Both the position numbers and the translations under genes were made by a program. 64,000 bases of DNA, from assembly GCA_011033025.1 (NCBI GenBank), contig WFMF01000243.1, positions 1 to 64,000 of the forward strand, in the 5' to 3' direction. The notes beneath the pieces are model-generated. The model saw only the letters and a program-made list of their open reading frames with translations. It ran no database searches and was not told the DNA's origin. Positions within the stretch are counted from its first letter, which is position 1; each line of letters begins with the position of its first letter. Shown here piece after piece: positions 44,416 to 56,000 of this stretch. This DNA is from Beroe forskalii (lineage: Eukaryota > Ctenophora > Nuda > Beroida > Beroidae).

Positions 44416-46880
44416 GTGAACCCGTGGGTTATGTGTATGTGACTGCTGCCATTTCATATCAAATATCCCGTGGATTGTGTGTATGTGACTGCTGCCATTT
44501 CATATCAAATATCCCGTGGGTTATGTGTATGTGACTGCTGCCATTTCATATCAAATATCCCGTGGATTGTGTGTATGTGACTGCTGCCATTTCATATCAA
44601 ATATCCCGTGGATTGTGTGTATGTGACTGCTGCCATTTCATATCAAATATCCCGTGGATTGTGTATGTGACTGCTGCCATTTCATATCAAATATCCCGTG
44701 GATTGTGTGTATGTGACTGCTGCCATTTCATATCAAATATCCGTGGATTGTGTGTATGTGACTGCTGCCATTTCATATCAAATATCCCGTGGTTGTGTGT
44801 ATGTGACTGCTGCCATTTCATGTCAAATATCCCGTGGATTGTGTGTATGTGACTGCTGCCATTTCATGTCAAATATCCCGTGGATTGTGTATGTGACTGC
44901 TGCCATTTCATATCAAATATCCCGTGGATTGTGTGTATGTGACTGCTGCCATTTCATGTCAAATATCCCGTGGATTGTGTGTATGTGACTGCTGCCATTT
45001 CATATCAAATATCCGTGGATTGTGTGTATGTGACTGCTGCCATTTCATATCAAATATCCCGTGGATTGTGTGTATGACTGCTGCCATTTCATATCAGCCC
45101 AGGTTATGTGTATGTGACTGCTGCCATTTCATATCAAATATCCCATTTGGATCCGTGGATTGTGTGTGACTGCTGCCATTTCTGCCATTTGACTGCTGCC
45201 ATTTCATCAAATATCCCGTGGATTTGTGTGTATGTGACTGCTGCCATTTCATATCAAATATCCCGTGGATTGTGTGTATGTGACTGCTGCCATTTCATGT
45301 CAAATATCCCGTGGATTGTGTGTATGTGACTGCTGCCATTTCATATCAAATATCCCGTGGATTGTGTGTGACTGCTGCCATTTCATAAATATCCCGTGGA
45401 TTGTGTGTATGTGACTGCTGCCATTTCATATCAAATATCCCGTGGTTGTGTGTATGTGACTGCTGCCATTTCATATCAAATATCCCGTGGATTGTGTGTA
45501 TGTGACTGCTGCCATTTCATGTCAAATATCCCGTGGATTGTGTGTATGTGACTGCTGCCATTTCATGTCAAATATCCCGTGGATTGTGTGTATGTGACTG
45601 CTGCCATTTCATATCAAATATCCCGTGGATTGTGTGTATGTGACTGCTGCCATTTCATATCAAATATCCCGTGGATTGTGTGTATGTGACTGCTGCCATT
45701 TCATATCAAATATCCCGTGGATTGTGTGTATGTGACTGCTGCCATTTCATGTCAAATATCCCGTGGATTGTGTGTATGTGACTGCTGCCATTTCATGTCA
45801 AATATCCCGTGGATTGTGTGTATGTGACTGCTGCCATTTCATATCAAATATCCCGTGGATTGTGTATGTGACTGCTGCCATTTCATATCAAATATCCCGT
45901 GGATTGTGTGTGTATGTGACTGCTGCCATTTCATATCAAATATCCCGTGGATTGTGTGTATGTGACTGCTGCCATTTCATATCAAATATCCCGTGGATTG
46001 TGTATGTGACTGCTGCCATTTCATATCAAATATCCCGTGGATTGTGTGTATGTGACTGCTGCCATTTCATATCAAATATCCCGTGGATTGTGTGTATGTG
46101 ACTGCTGCCATTTCATATCAAATATCCGTGGATTGTGTGTATGTGACTGCTGCCATTTCATGTCAAATATCCCGTGGATTGTGTGTGTATGTGACTGCTG
46201 CCATTTCATATCAAATATCCCGTGGATTGTGTGTATGACTGCCTTTCTGCCAAATATCCCGTGGATTGTGTATGTGACTGCTGCCATTTCATGTATGTGA
46301 CTGCTGCCATTTCATATCAAATATCCCGTGGATTGTGTGTATGTGACTGCTGCCATTTCATATCAAATATCCCGTGGATTGTGTGTATGTGACTGCTGCC
46401 ATTTCATGTCAAATATCCCGTGGATTGTGTGTATGTGACTGCTGCCATTTCATATCAAATATCCCGTGGATTGTGTGTATGTGACTGCTGCCATTTCATA
46501 TCAAATATCCCGTGGGTTATGTGTATGTGACTGCTGCCATTTCATATCAAATATCCCGTGGATTGTGTGTATGTGACTGCTGCCATTTCATGTCAAATAT
46601 CCCGTGGACATGTGACTGCTGCCATTTCATATATCAAATATCCGTGCTGATTGTGTGTATGTGACTGCTGCCATTTCATATCAAATATCCCGTGGATTGT
46701 GTGTATGTGACTGCTGCCATTTCATATCAAATATCCCGTGGATTTGTATGACTGCTGCCATTTCATGTCAAATATCCCGTGGTTGTGTGTATTGACTGCT
46801 GCAAACATGTCAAATATCTGATTGTGTATGTGTGACTGCTGCCATTTCATGTCAAATATCCGTGGATTGTATACTTTCAT
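44416..46880. repeat. 46-bp satellite E (about 53 units)
   Basis: Unit pieces are CCCGTGGATTGTGTGTATGT, GACTGCTGCCATTTCATATC and AAATAT. A single T/G variant (CATATC versus CATGTC) and loss of GT dinucleotides distinguish units. Scrambled zones lie at 45095-45215 and 46230-46300, and the array decays after 46740. Open frames are repeat artefacts. Confidence 0.97.
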
Positions 46881-48852
46881 GTGACTATTCCATTTCATGA
46901 ATGATTTGTTGTTGGATTTTGTCTGATGTGACTTACTGTTTCATTAGGCTAAATATCCCCGGTGTTTGTAATATAACTGCTGCCATTTAATATTGGTCTA
47001 TAAACTTGTGTGATCATGAGTTATATACATATTCACTACAACTAGAGTGTTATTGGAATTCTCAAATATATGGATTATTGAATGATTTGGTTCTGACTAT
47101 TTTTCATGTCCTTTACATATTATGAGCGAAAGACTAAGATATTCGTTTCTTGAAACTTACGGAGATCATGAAAGTCATTTTTTTTCTAATTATACTGAGA
47201 TATATACATATACCCGCAGCCTCGGGCTGAGGGTGCGTGCGATATGAAAATATATCCTGAACTATTCACTACAAGACGCAGGGCTCGAAGAGCCCGAGTG
47301 CTATACGAAATCAGCCCATGAGGCGAGGAGTATGGTATATATCCACTCGCGAGCTTTTTGGGAGAATGGCATATCTAAGATGAAAAAAGTTGAATGTTCA
47401 AGTAAATCCTCGAAGATTTGAACACACAGGAAGGTTTTGCAACAATAATGCAAAACAAACACGATTAAGCACCGTAAGTATTTGATCGAAGGGGTTGGTA
47501 AAGCCTATGTAGAAATTATAATTCGAGGCCCGAAGGGCCTGAGGGCGAAAATAAAGGCCGAATCGAATCAAAGCATGGATCAATCTCAAAGGTCTTGCAA
47601 TCGAAGGATTATTGGCTAAAAATGTGGTTAGATGCTGTTGATTAAACTTAAAACACTAACAATCTTGGAAAACAAGCAATAATTGGAAAAACAAACAAAG
47701 GGGAAAATGGTAGCATGTCACTTTGTGAAACGCATCAGTTACAGCAGAACTTGAAAAAGGATACAAAACGATGAAAGAAAATGGGTTAAAATGAGCGTAT
47801 TTACATTTGGTGAAACTCTGCAGCACTGTTATAATAGACAAATGAGAATGACGTAATTACCATGGTTGAATATGGTAAGTCAATAGAATAAAGTGTCCCT
47901 CAAAATTTTTCTCATGAGAAGTTGCACAATGTATTGCAGAGTGTCGCAGTAATTAGGCGGCATTTATTTCACATCGTATCCGCTGTGTGTGAGAAAAAAT
48001 AATGCACCATTGTTACTAATGATAATGACGTATTGCTCTCACTCACCTCTTGCTATTTCCGAAGAATGCGTAACCATGACAACATGGCAATGCAATTAAT
48101 GATCAACACAAATGCAAATTCTAACTTTATTTCATGATATTGTATTTCATTCTCTCGTTTTTGATTTTGTATCTTTTTACTTCTCTTTCTCGGAATGATT
48201 GCTTTTTACAGAATTTTTACAGAATTGCTGCTATCACTGCTATCACTGCAGTTCACTGTTTTCTCTGCTATTTGACTCGACTTTTGTCTACTGTTGGCCA
48301 TATTTTGCTGAATATTTATTAATTATCGATACCTATGTTGTTTTGCTGTCAATTTTATCCAATTCTATTTCGAAGTTGAACTACTTCTCATAATTTCATG
48401 ATTCAGTAAGCTGCTGAACAATGATGAATATCAGTTTCAGTGTTTTGACTCTTAACTTTCCATGATCCATCGCCTCGATGTTTTTGTCGATAATCAACTC
48501 CACAAAATTCCTTCTATTTGCCAGTTTTTTGCCTCATGATCGATATTTTGCTGCTAAAATTGTTGTTGTGGACACTTTCAATGATCTCAGCCAGTTTAGC
48601 ACCAAAAAATATTTTCTTCCAAGAGGTGGGCTATATTGCAACCGGCGTAGAACTGCTCTCGCGGGCCGGGCTATATCCGGTGGGTATATCAAATTTAGCG
48701 TGCAGATATTTTACCGGGCCGCGCGCGCCCGCTACCTAAAATGTCTTCAAAAAGCGCACGCGAGTGGATATAATTATGTTACTTTTCCTCTATACATAGA
48801 ATAGCGTACTGTGTGCATACCACGAATCATTGAGCTTTCAATAGAGTACCTG
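46881..48852. other. Intronic sequence, no exon recognised
   Basis: Non-repetitive AT-rich DNA. Small palindromes occur (CTCGAAGAGCCCGAG near 47285, GAGGCCCGAAGGGCCTGAGG near 47524), and a GC-rich patch with GCGCGCGCCCGC lies at 48645-48770. No acceptor/donor-bounded coding segment stands out on the + strand. Confidence 0.45.
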
Positions 48853-49288
48853 AGGTTTTTCTTTTCAGGTAGCCACAGGCCCACCCTGGGATGCTGGGTT
48901 TTTCTTTTCAGGTAGCCACAGGCCCACCCTGGGATGCTGGGTTTTTCTTTTCAGGTAGCCACAGGCCCACCCTGGGATGCTGGGTTTTTCTTTTCAGGTA
49001 GCCACAGGCCCACCCTGGGATGCTGGGTTTTCTTTTCAGGTAGCCACAGGCCCACCCTGGGATGCTGGGTTTTTCTTTTCAGGTAGCCACAGGCCCACCC
49101 CTGGGATGCTGGGTTTTCTTTTCAGGTAGCCACAGGCCCACCCTGGGATGCTGGGTTTTTCTTTTCAGGTAGCCACAGGCCCACCCTGGGATGCTGGGTT
49201 TTTCTTTTCAGGTAGCCACAGGCCCACCCTGGGATGCTGGGTTTTTCTTTTCAGGTAGCCACAGGCCCACCCTGGGATGCTGGGTTTT
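48853..49288 (+). repeat. 43-bp satellite F (10 units) carrying an acceptor-like core
   Basis: Each unit has GGTTTTTCTTTTCAG, a textbook polypyrimidine tract plus AG, then GTAGCCACAGGCCCACCC and TGGGATGCTG. Units are nearly identical, differing mainly in T-run length. Ten consensus-like 3' splice sites thus lie in the intron upstream of the 50792 and 53509 exons. Confidence 0.95.
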
Positions 49289-49565
49289 TTCGTCGTTCAG
49301 GCCTATTGTTTTTCTACCAGAGGCCCACTTTTCAGCAGAAACTTGATCACAAAAACAGGCCCATTTGAGACATCACAGGCCCATTTGAGATAATACAAGC
49401 CCATTTGAGACAGCACTGGCCAATATGTGAAATATTTGCCCATTATTTGCTTATTTGGTACATCACAGGCATGAAAAGACATAATGAGACCACACAGACC
49501 CGTTTGAGACAAAACAAGTCCATTTGACACATCACTGGCCAATCTTGGACATTCTAGGCCCAAAA
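49289..49565. repeat. Diverged short repeats CAGGCCCATTTGAGACATCA
   Basis: CCCATTTGAGACA-type units recur six to eight times at about 20-60 bp spacing, with strong drift. No coding signal. Confidence 0.65.
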
Positions 49566-49799
49566 TTCCACCACCCCCTATCTCTTTTTTCCAAAAACTC
49601 CTCGGATTTCGAAATTAAAGACAAAATTTCAAAATCCAGAAAAAAGCTCGTTCTAGAATGCCAGCCACCAGCGCATCCAGGAAAAAAACCTTACGAGTAC
49701 CTCTAACGAGGACGTAGCCCGAGTATCCGCTTCCGAAGTTCCGACCCCTATCTCAAAGGGTGAGGGTCTAAACCAATATGGACCCGATTAAGCAATGTT

Positions 49800-50225
49800 C
49801 TATGCATCTAAGTATCTATGTGTGTTCAACACTGATTTGTCACTCGAAGTGTTATGGATCTGCCTTGATGCCTCGTGTATCCGACAGACGACTTATTTGA
49901 TTGGGAGCCCGACATTTCACCTCACGGCAATGTTTCTCTATCCACTGACCCTAATCAAATAACCTTACCCAAAGCCTTGACTCTAGAGATTGAAGTTTAA
50001 TAAACGAGATAACTTATTCGAGAGAATTGTAATCAGAAGCTTTGGAAGATCATGTGATTATCGTCGTCAGCTTGATTCTAACCCTGAAGTTGATTAGTCA
50101 ATCAAATAAAGAAATAAGTCGTCTGTCGGATACATGAAGTAAGAGCACGAGGTATCAAGGTATATCCATAACACTTCGAGTGAGAAACCGGTACACGTGA
50201 CAAAAGACAACACTATGTATTATAT
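49800..50225. mobile_element. About 430-bp fold-back element
   Basis: The left arm (49843-49905) contains ACTCGAAGTGTTATGGATCT and CGTGTATCCGACAGACGACT. The right arm (50095-50190) contains AAGTCGTCTGTCGGATACA and ATCCATAACACTTCGAGTGA, their inverses, with a short insertion. Outer limits are blurred near 49800 and 50225. No ORF, hence a MITE-type element. Confidence 0.7.
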
Positions 50226-50282
50226 GGATGTATTATATGGATGCCGATGAGAATATCAGAGGTGGCTCTAATAATGCAGATC

Positions 50283-50733
50283 TTACTTAGTTACTTAGTT
50301 AGTTAGTTACTCAGTTACTTAGTTACTAAGTTACTAAGTTACTTAATTACTTAGTTACTTAATTACTCAGTTACTTAGTTACTTAGTTACTTAGTTACTT
50401 AGTTACTTAGCTACTTAGTTACTTAGTTACTTAATTACTCAGTTACTTAGTTACTTAATTACTTAGCTACTTAGTTACTTAGTTAGTTACTTAGTTACTT
50501 AGCTACTTAGTTACTTAGTTACTTAGCTACTTAGTTACTTAGCTACTTAGTTACTTAATTACTCAGTTACTTAGTTACTTAGCTACTTAGTTACTTAGCT
50601 ACTTAGTTACTTAGCTACTTAGTTACTTAATTACTCAGTTACTTAGTTACTTAGCTACTTAGCTACTTAGTTACTTAATTACTCAGTTACTTAGTTACTT
50701 AGCTACTTAGTTACTTAGCTACTTAGTTACTAA
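50283..50733. repeat. 8-bp microsatellite-like array TTACTTAG
   Basis: TTACTTAG alternates with CTACTTAG, TTACTTAA and TTACTCAG for about 450 bp. The order of variants forms longer repeated patterns (about 40-60 bp), suggesting secondary block amplification. Confidence 0.95.
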
Positions 50734-50791
50734 GTTGTATTTCTTTTACCTTTGTATGCGTTCAAACAGTGACATGACCCTTCATTCACAG

Positions 50792-50860
50792 CGCTGGCTA
50801 TTGATAGATGGACACTTGCACTCTTTTTCCCTTTCCCCTCGCTCCATCCCCAACTCACCT
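50792..50860 (+). CDS. Candidate alternative exon ending SPRSIPNSP
   Basis: TTCATTCACAG precedes 69 open bases (23 codons, phase 0 to 0), followed by the strong donor GTAAGT. The last nine residues, SPRSIPNSP, equal the end of the exon at 42513-42677, and similarity continues a little into the intron (TCACNCNCGNG-like versus CTCACACTAG). The N-terminal part reads RWLLIDGHLHSF and has no counterpart in the earlier exon. It could be spliced between the 42513 and 53509 exons or replace the former without shifting frame. It could also be a fossil of a partial exon duplication with a chance acceptor. Confidence 0.45.
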
Positions 50861-51026
50861 GTAAGTAACTACTCACACTAGTAATACACTAGTCTATTTT
50901 ATTCTTCAAATTAATTGTAACTTCAACCTTGCCAGTATTGTGTATTGCGAGTACATGAGCACGCCAATAGCCCACCAAGCTACGAGTATCCACGAAAACA
51001 GCATCCAATCACCGTCAGTCATCGCG

Positions 51027-51146
51027 CTATCTTGCCACAAACAGCCCCAGTCAGCTAATAAGCTAATAGCACACTTGCACATAGGCTATCTTGCCACAAA
51101 CAGCCCCAGTCAGCTAATAAGCTAATAGCACACTTGCACATAAGCT
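51027..51146. repeat. Two tandem units of about 59 bp
   Basis: GCTATCTTGCCACAAACAGC ... AAGCTAATAGCACACTTGCA occurs twice in succession. Not part of a larger array. Confidence 0.85.
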
Positions 51147-51179
51147 ATTGACTTGGAGCAAGGCGTTTCTGACAGCACC

Positions 51180-51462
51180 CCGCTAACATCTAGTTAAGCC
51201 ACCCTCCATTGGCTCTCCGACATCTTGTTAAGCCACTCTGCCTCCATTGGCTCTCCGACATCTTGTTAAGCCACTCTGCCTCCATTGGCTCTCCGACATC
51301 TTGTTAAGCCACTCTGCCTCCATTGGCTCTCCGACATCTTGTTAAGCCACTCTGCCTCCATTGGCTCTCCGACATCTTGTTAAGCCACTCTGCCTCCATT
51401 GGCTCTCCGACATCTTGTTAAGCCACTCTGCCTCCATTGGCTCTCCGACATCTTGTTAAGGA
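51180..51462. repeat. 38-bp satellite H (about 7 units)
   Basis: CCACTCTGCCTCCATTGGCT followed by CTCCGACATCTTGTTAAG. The first unit is a variant (CCACCCTCCATTGG). Confidence 0.95.
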
Positions 51463-51925
51463 GCTATCTGAGCACACCATCTCCTGATGTCGAGGTGGAC
51501 AGAAGTACTCACAATGTGACTTGTGAGCTCGAAATGTGAGTCTCGCATTGGGGCATCTCACTGCGTTGTGCTGCAACCCTTCAATGATTGAATGGTCACG
51601 CATCGGAAGCTTAATGCAGATTTACTACTGCTAAACGGGGGGCGGGTCCACAAGAGATCCAGACAGCCCTCCCCCAGGGGGGGTCTGCGGATACTTATTT
51701 CAGTTAACGGATTAAACCACCTATTTCGCAATTCGCACCCATTGAAAGATTCAACCGCTCTCCCTCGCTACATTATCCCTAGTAGTATTTGGGGAGGGGC
51801 AACCCCGAAAACCTCGATTGCACATGAAAATTGCCATACTATGGGGGTTTAATGTTTCGGGGTTTTTCTGAATTGAAACTATTTTTATTGAGGAAATATG
51901 GCACATTTCTGAAATGGTAGCATTT

Positions 51926-52657
51926 TTTCCCTCTCCAACTGCGTTTTTGTTTTACAAAAAGGCAAATGAGAGGGTTAGCAGAGATTAGGACGATGTGTAT
52001 ACTACCTTTATCCGTACTGTTAATTCTGAAAAGGGCCCGGGAAAATTTGAGGGAGATATTTCCACAAATTTTGAGGGAGATGTCCACAATTTTGAGGGAG
52101 ATGTCCACATATTTGAGGGAGATTTCGTCAACAATGGTACCATCAGGTGGAGTTGCGTAGCAACCTTAATTGCGCGCGCAGTTGCGCGCAATTCACTCCG
52201 CAAGATCAGGATGGATGTACATATCGACCAGTTTTGTGCGCGGCGCTGCAGCTCAACATCATGCGTGGTGCGTGCAAGTTACTCTTACTAGGGGCGCTTG
52301 CCGCGCACTCTGTGCGCGAAACCATGGTTCTGGTTAGGGCAACGCGGAGGTTTTAGCTAGCCGATCAAATTGTTAGCTAAAATTTAACTTAAATTTTAGC
52401 TAACAATTTGATCGGCTAGCTTAAGCTTAACCTCCGCGTTGCCCTAACCAGAACCATGGTTTCGCGCTCCAAGTGCACATTTTACCAATGTTTGAAAAAC
52501 GAGAAATTTTATTAAACAATTTGTGGAGGAAAAACAAATTAACACATTTTGAAAAAGGATGGAATTGAATCATCAATGCATGTGCAACCTTTAATTTTAA
52601 ATGGGAGAGGGAAATTTAAGCGCTCGCCGAAGTTGGAAAAAACGAGCGCAATTCTTG
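51926..52657 (+). mobile_element. CCCTCTCC-family element (732 bp), nested
   Basis: It begins TTTCCCTCTCCAACTGCG, followed by the GTTTTTGTTTTACAAAAAGG near-palindrome, and ends GAGCGCAATTCTTG after a hairpin (AAGCGCTCG / CGAGCGC). Outside, GGTAGCATTTT on the left and TGTTG on the right rebuild the ATTTTTGTTG seen in the GGTACC minisatellite, so insertion was between T and T without duplication. Internally it has four GAGGGAGAT(G)TCCACA-type repeats (52054-52128), the inverse of those in the 18402-19396 element, and a long hairpin (52314-52467). Confidence 0.7.
52314..52467. repeat. 154-bp hairpin with arms of about 75 bp
   Basis: GCGCGAAACCATGGTTCTGG ... TTTTAGCTAGCCGATCAAAT on the left is mirrored on the right (CTAACAATTTGATCGGCTAG ... 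CCATGGTTTCGCGC), with one small bulge near TTAAGCTTAA. This fold-back lies wholly inside the 51926-52657 element and shares GGTTAGGGCAA with the 4115-4174 hairpin. Confidence 0.85.
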
Positions 52658-52825
52658 TTGTTTTGGGAATTCTGGGCCTTTTCTGAAATAGTGAGATGGT
52701 ACCATTTTCATCACGAAATTTAGCTCATTTTAATCCCAACAAACCCCGTAGTGGATATGAAAATTTGCAAATTGGGGTTTTATGTTTTGGGGGTTACGTC
52801 CTTTTTTCGGTATTGCCCCAGTCCC

Positions 52826-53508
52826 CTATTCTACACAGAGATACAGGTACGAAACTTTCTCGTTATGCAATACTGGCTAGAGTCGATCTTACAATTATTA
52901 ATAATTTCTCAATTTCCAAATAACCCAACATTAATCCGGAAAGTGGCAGACTGAACTTGGGCCCGTTTATCGGAACTTGGGCTCGTTATCATGATTTTAG
53001 TTATCAGTATCAAGATGTCTATTATGATTGCTAGGGGCTTAGATGCCCAGAGAATTGAGTTTCTTAATTATGGTTAAGCGGGTTAAAAATGTGTGCTTTA
53101 TTATTATTTACATTTGCTGTCGTCATGCACTGCAAACATCGTATTATACTGCTGCACAGTTGTTTATCTGGGACATCAGCTTCCGATTATGTGTTTTTGT
53201 GTTGCGAAACTTATCAACTTTTCAGCATTAAATGTCTGGTTGCATGACTGTATTAGTGTATTGAACGTATCATTGCATCAAGTGTTGTTATAACTTATTT
53301 TTTGTGATTTACTATGATAATATGGTAATATACAGTTGAACAAATGTGTGATAATCTCCTTTTTCGTTTTTTCACATTTTTGGTGCGATGAAAAGACGGT
53401 GACAGGGTTTCAGCTGCTACTAATTCATATTTTGAAAGGTGTTCATTGTTCAATATGATTTCCTTGCGAAGCGTTCCCCTTATACTGACAGAATATCCTC
53501 TCTCCCAG
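52826..53508. other. Intronic sequence before the 53509 exon
   Basis: No repeat or coding segment is recognised. The last 20 bases form the pyrimidine-rich acceptor TATCCTCTCTCCCAG. Confidence 0.5.
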
Positions 53509-53575
53509 CCCCAATCACCACTGTATCGGCGCCAAGCTACCAAACAAGCCAAGATATGTGAAGACATCAATGAGA
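53509..53575 (+). CDS. Exon linking N-terminal region to CBS1 (AMPK-gamma gene)
   Basis: A strong acceptor, CCTCTCTCCCAG, is followed by 67 open bases and the donor GTGAGT. It encodes PQSPLYRRQATKQAKICE and continues DINE, entry phase 0, exit phase 1. Entry phase matches both the 42513 and 50792 exons (joining NSP to PQSP), and exit phase matches the CBS1 exon at 56001 (Asn split across the intron). The segment just before CBS1 in this family is poorly conserved and often acidic, so identity rests on position and phase. Satellite I begins about ten bases after the donor. Confidence 0.65.
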
Positions 53576-53585
53576 GTGAGTGAAG

Positions 53586-55835
53586 ATCTCGAGGCTGGTT
53601 TCAAATATACAGATCTGGAGGCTGGATCCTGGATCTGGATGCTGGATTCTAGATCTGGATGCTGGATTCTGGATCTGGAGGCTGGATTCTAGATCTGGAG
53701 GCTGGATCCTAGATCTGGAGGCTGGATCCTAGATCTGGAGGCTGGATTCTGGATCTGGAGGCTGGATTCTAGATCTGGAGGCTGGATTCTAGATCTGGAT
53801 GCTGGATTCTAGATCTGGATGCTGGATTCTAGATCTGGAGGCTGGATTCTAGATCTGGAGGCTGGATTCTAGATCTGGAGGCTGGATTCTGGATCTGGAG
53901 GCTGGATTCTAGATCTGGAGGCTGGATTCTAGATCTGGATGATCTGGATTCTGGATCTGGGATTCTGGATCCTAGATCTGGAGGCTGGATCATAGATCTG
54001 GATGCTGTATTCTAGATCTGGAGGCTGGATTCTAGATCTGGAGGCTGGATTCTAGATCTGGAGGCTGGATTCTAGATCTGGAGGCTGTATTCTAGATCTG
54101 GAGGCTGGATTCTAGATCTGGAGGCTGGATTCTAGATCTGGATGCTGGATTCTAGATCTGGAGGCTGGATTCTAGATCTGGAGGCTGATCTGGAGGCTGG
54201 ATTCTAGATCTGGAGGCTGGATTCTAGATCTGGAGAGCTGGCTGATTCTAGATCTGGAGGCTGGATTCTGGATCTGGAGGCTGGATTCTAGAGATCTGGA
54301 GGCTGGATTCTTAGATCTGGGCTGCTGGGATTGATTCTAGATCTGGATGCTGGATCTCTAGATCTGGATGCTGGATTCTAGATCTGGAGGCTGTATTCTG
54401 GATCTGGAGGCTGGATTCTAGATCTGGAGGCTGGATCTGGAGGCTGGATTCTAGATCTGGAGGCTGGATTCTAGATCTGGAGGCTGGATTCTGGATCTGG
54501 AGGCTGGATTCTAGATCTGGAGGCTGGATTCTAGATCTGGAGGCTGGCTTCTAGATCTGGAGGCTGGATTCTGAAAAACATCTGGAGGCTGGATTCTAGA
54601 TCTGGAGGCTATTCTAGATCTGGATGCTGACCTAGATCTGGAGGCTGGATTCTAGATCTGGAGGCTGGATCTCAGATCTGGAGGCTGGATTCTAGATCTG
54701 GAGGCTGGATTCTAGATCCTGGAGGCTGGATCTTAACTCTGGAGGCTGGATTCTGCTGGAGGCTGGCTTCTAGATCTGGAGGCTGGATTCTAGATCTGGA
54801 GGCTGGATTCTAGATCTGGAGGCTGGATTCAGATCTGGAGGCTGGATTAGATCTGGATCTGGAGGCTGGATTCTAGATCTGGAGGCTGGATCTGGAGGCT
54901 GGATTCTAGATCTGGAGGCTGGCTTCTAGATCTGGAGGCTGGATTCTAGATCTGGAGGCTGGATTCTGGATCTGGATTCTGGATCCTAGATCTGGAGGCT
55001 GGATCTGGAGGCTGGATTCTCGATCTAGAGGCTGGCTTCTAGATCTGGAGGCTGGATTCTAGATCTGGTGGCTGTATTCTAGATCTGGAGGCTGGCTTCT
55101 AGATAATATGGAGGCTGGATTCTAGATCTGGTGGCTGTATTCTGGATCTGGAGGCTGGATTCTAGATCTGGAGGCTGGATCTGGAGGCTGGATTCTAGAT
55201 CTGGAGGCTGGCTTCTAGATCTGGAGGCTGGATTCTAGATCTGGAGGCTGGATTCTAGATCTGGAGGCTGGATTCTAGATCTGGAGGCTGGATTCTAGAT
55301 CTGGATGCTGGATTCTAGATCTGGATGCTGGATTCTGGATCTGGAGGCTAAATTCTAGATCTGGAGGCTGGATTCTAGATCTGGAGGCTGGATTCTAGAT
55401 CTGGATGCTGGATTCTAGATCTGGAGGCTGGATTCTAGATATGGAGGCTGGATTCTAGATCTGGTGGCTGTATTCTAGATCTGGAGGCTGGATTCTGGAT
55501 CTGGAGGCTGGCTTCTAGATCTGGAGGCTGGATTCTAGATCTGGAGGCTGGATCCTAGATCTGGAGGCTGGATCTGGAGGCTGGATTCTCGATCTAGAGG
55601 CTGGCTTCTAGATCTGGAGGCTGTATTCTAGATCTGGAGGCTGGATTCTAGATCTGGTGGCTGTACTCTAGATATGGAGGCTAGGTTCTAGATCTGGAGG
55701 CTGGATTCTAGATCTGGTGGCTGTATTCTAGATATGGAGGCTAGGTTCTAGATCTGGAGGCTGTATTCTGGATCTGGAGGCTGGATTCTAGATCTGGAGG
55801 CTGCATTCTAGATCTGGAGGCTGCATTCTAGATTT
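53586..55835. repeat. 20-bp satellite I (about 110 units)
   Basis: GATCTGGAGGCTGGATTCTA is repeated for 2.2 kb with recurring variants (GGATGCTGG, GGTGGCTG, ATTCTGG, GCTTCTA) and occasional truncated units. It fills most of the intron between the 53509 and 56001 exons. The spacing of variants suggests repeated block duplication. Confidence 0.97.
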
Positions 55836-56000
55836 TGACCTAGGGCTAAGACATTGCAATTTCTTGTTTCATTGTTACCAATACCTCATTTATAAATAAC
55901 GGATATAAATGTTTGACTTTTCAATTTTAGCTCAACTACTCAACTATGCACGCCATTTTAAATTGTCCACGATAATTTACCCTATAAGGTTATATTTCAG
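55836..56000. other. Intron end and acceptor of the CBS1 exon
   Basis: Short AT-rich sequence after satellite I, ending in TTATATTTCAG. An alternative AG at 56038 (TTTCTCCAG) would need phase 0 upstream and does not fit the 53509 exon. Confidence 0.6.

Larger units (their letters stand above)
51791..52825. mobile_element. G-tract TIR element, second member, interrupted
   Basis: The left end has GGGGCAACCCCGAAAAC and later GGGGGTTTAATGTTTCGGGG. The right end has CCCCGTAGTGGATATGAAAA, GGGGTTTTATGTTTTGGGGG and TTGCCCC. These resemble the ends of the 6319-8127 element and carry GAAATGGTA(C/G)CATTTT next to the interruption. The element is split by the insertion at 51926-52657. Confidence 0.55.

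Noticed and set aside
44562-46300. Open frames with repeating Cys-rich peptides in satellite E
   Set aside because: The 46-bp unit drifts through frames and breaks at indels; no unique sequence or splice signal supports translation.
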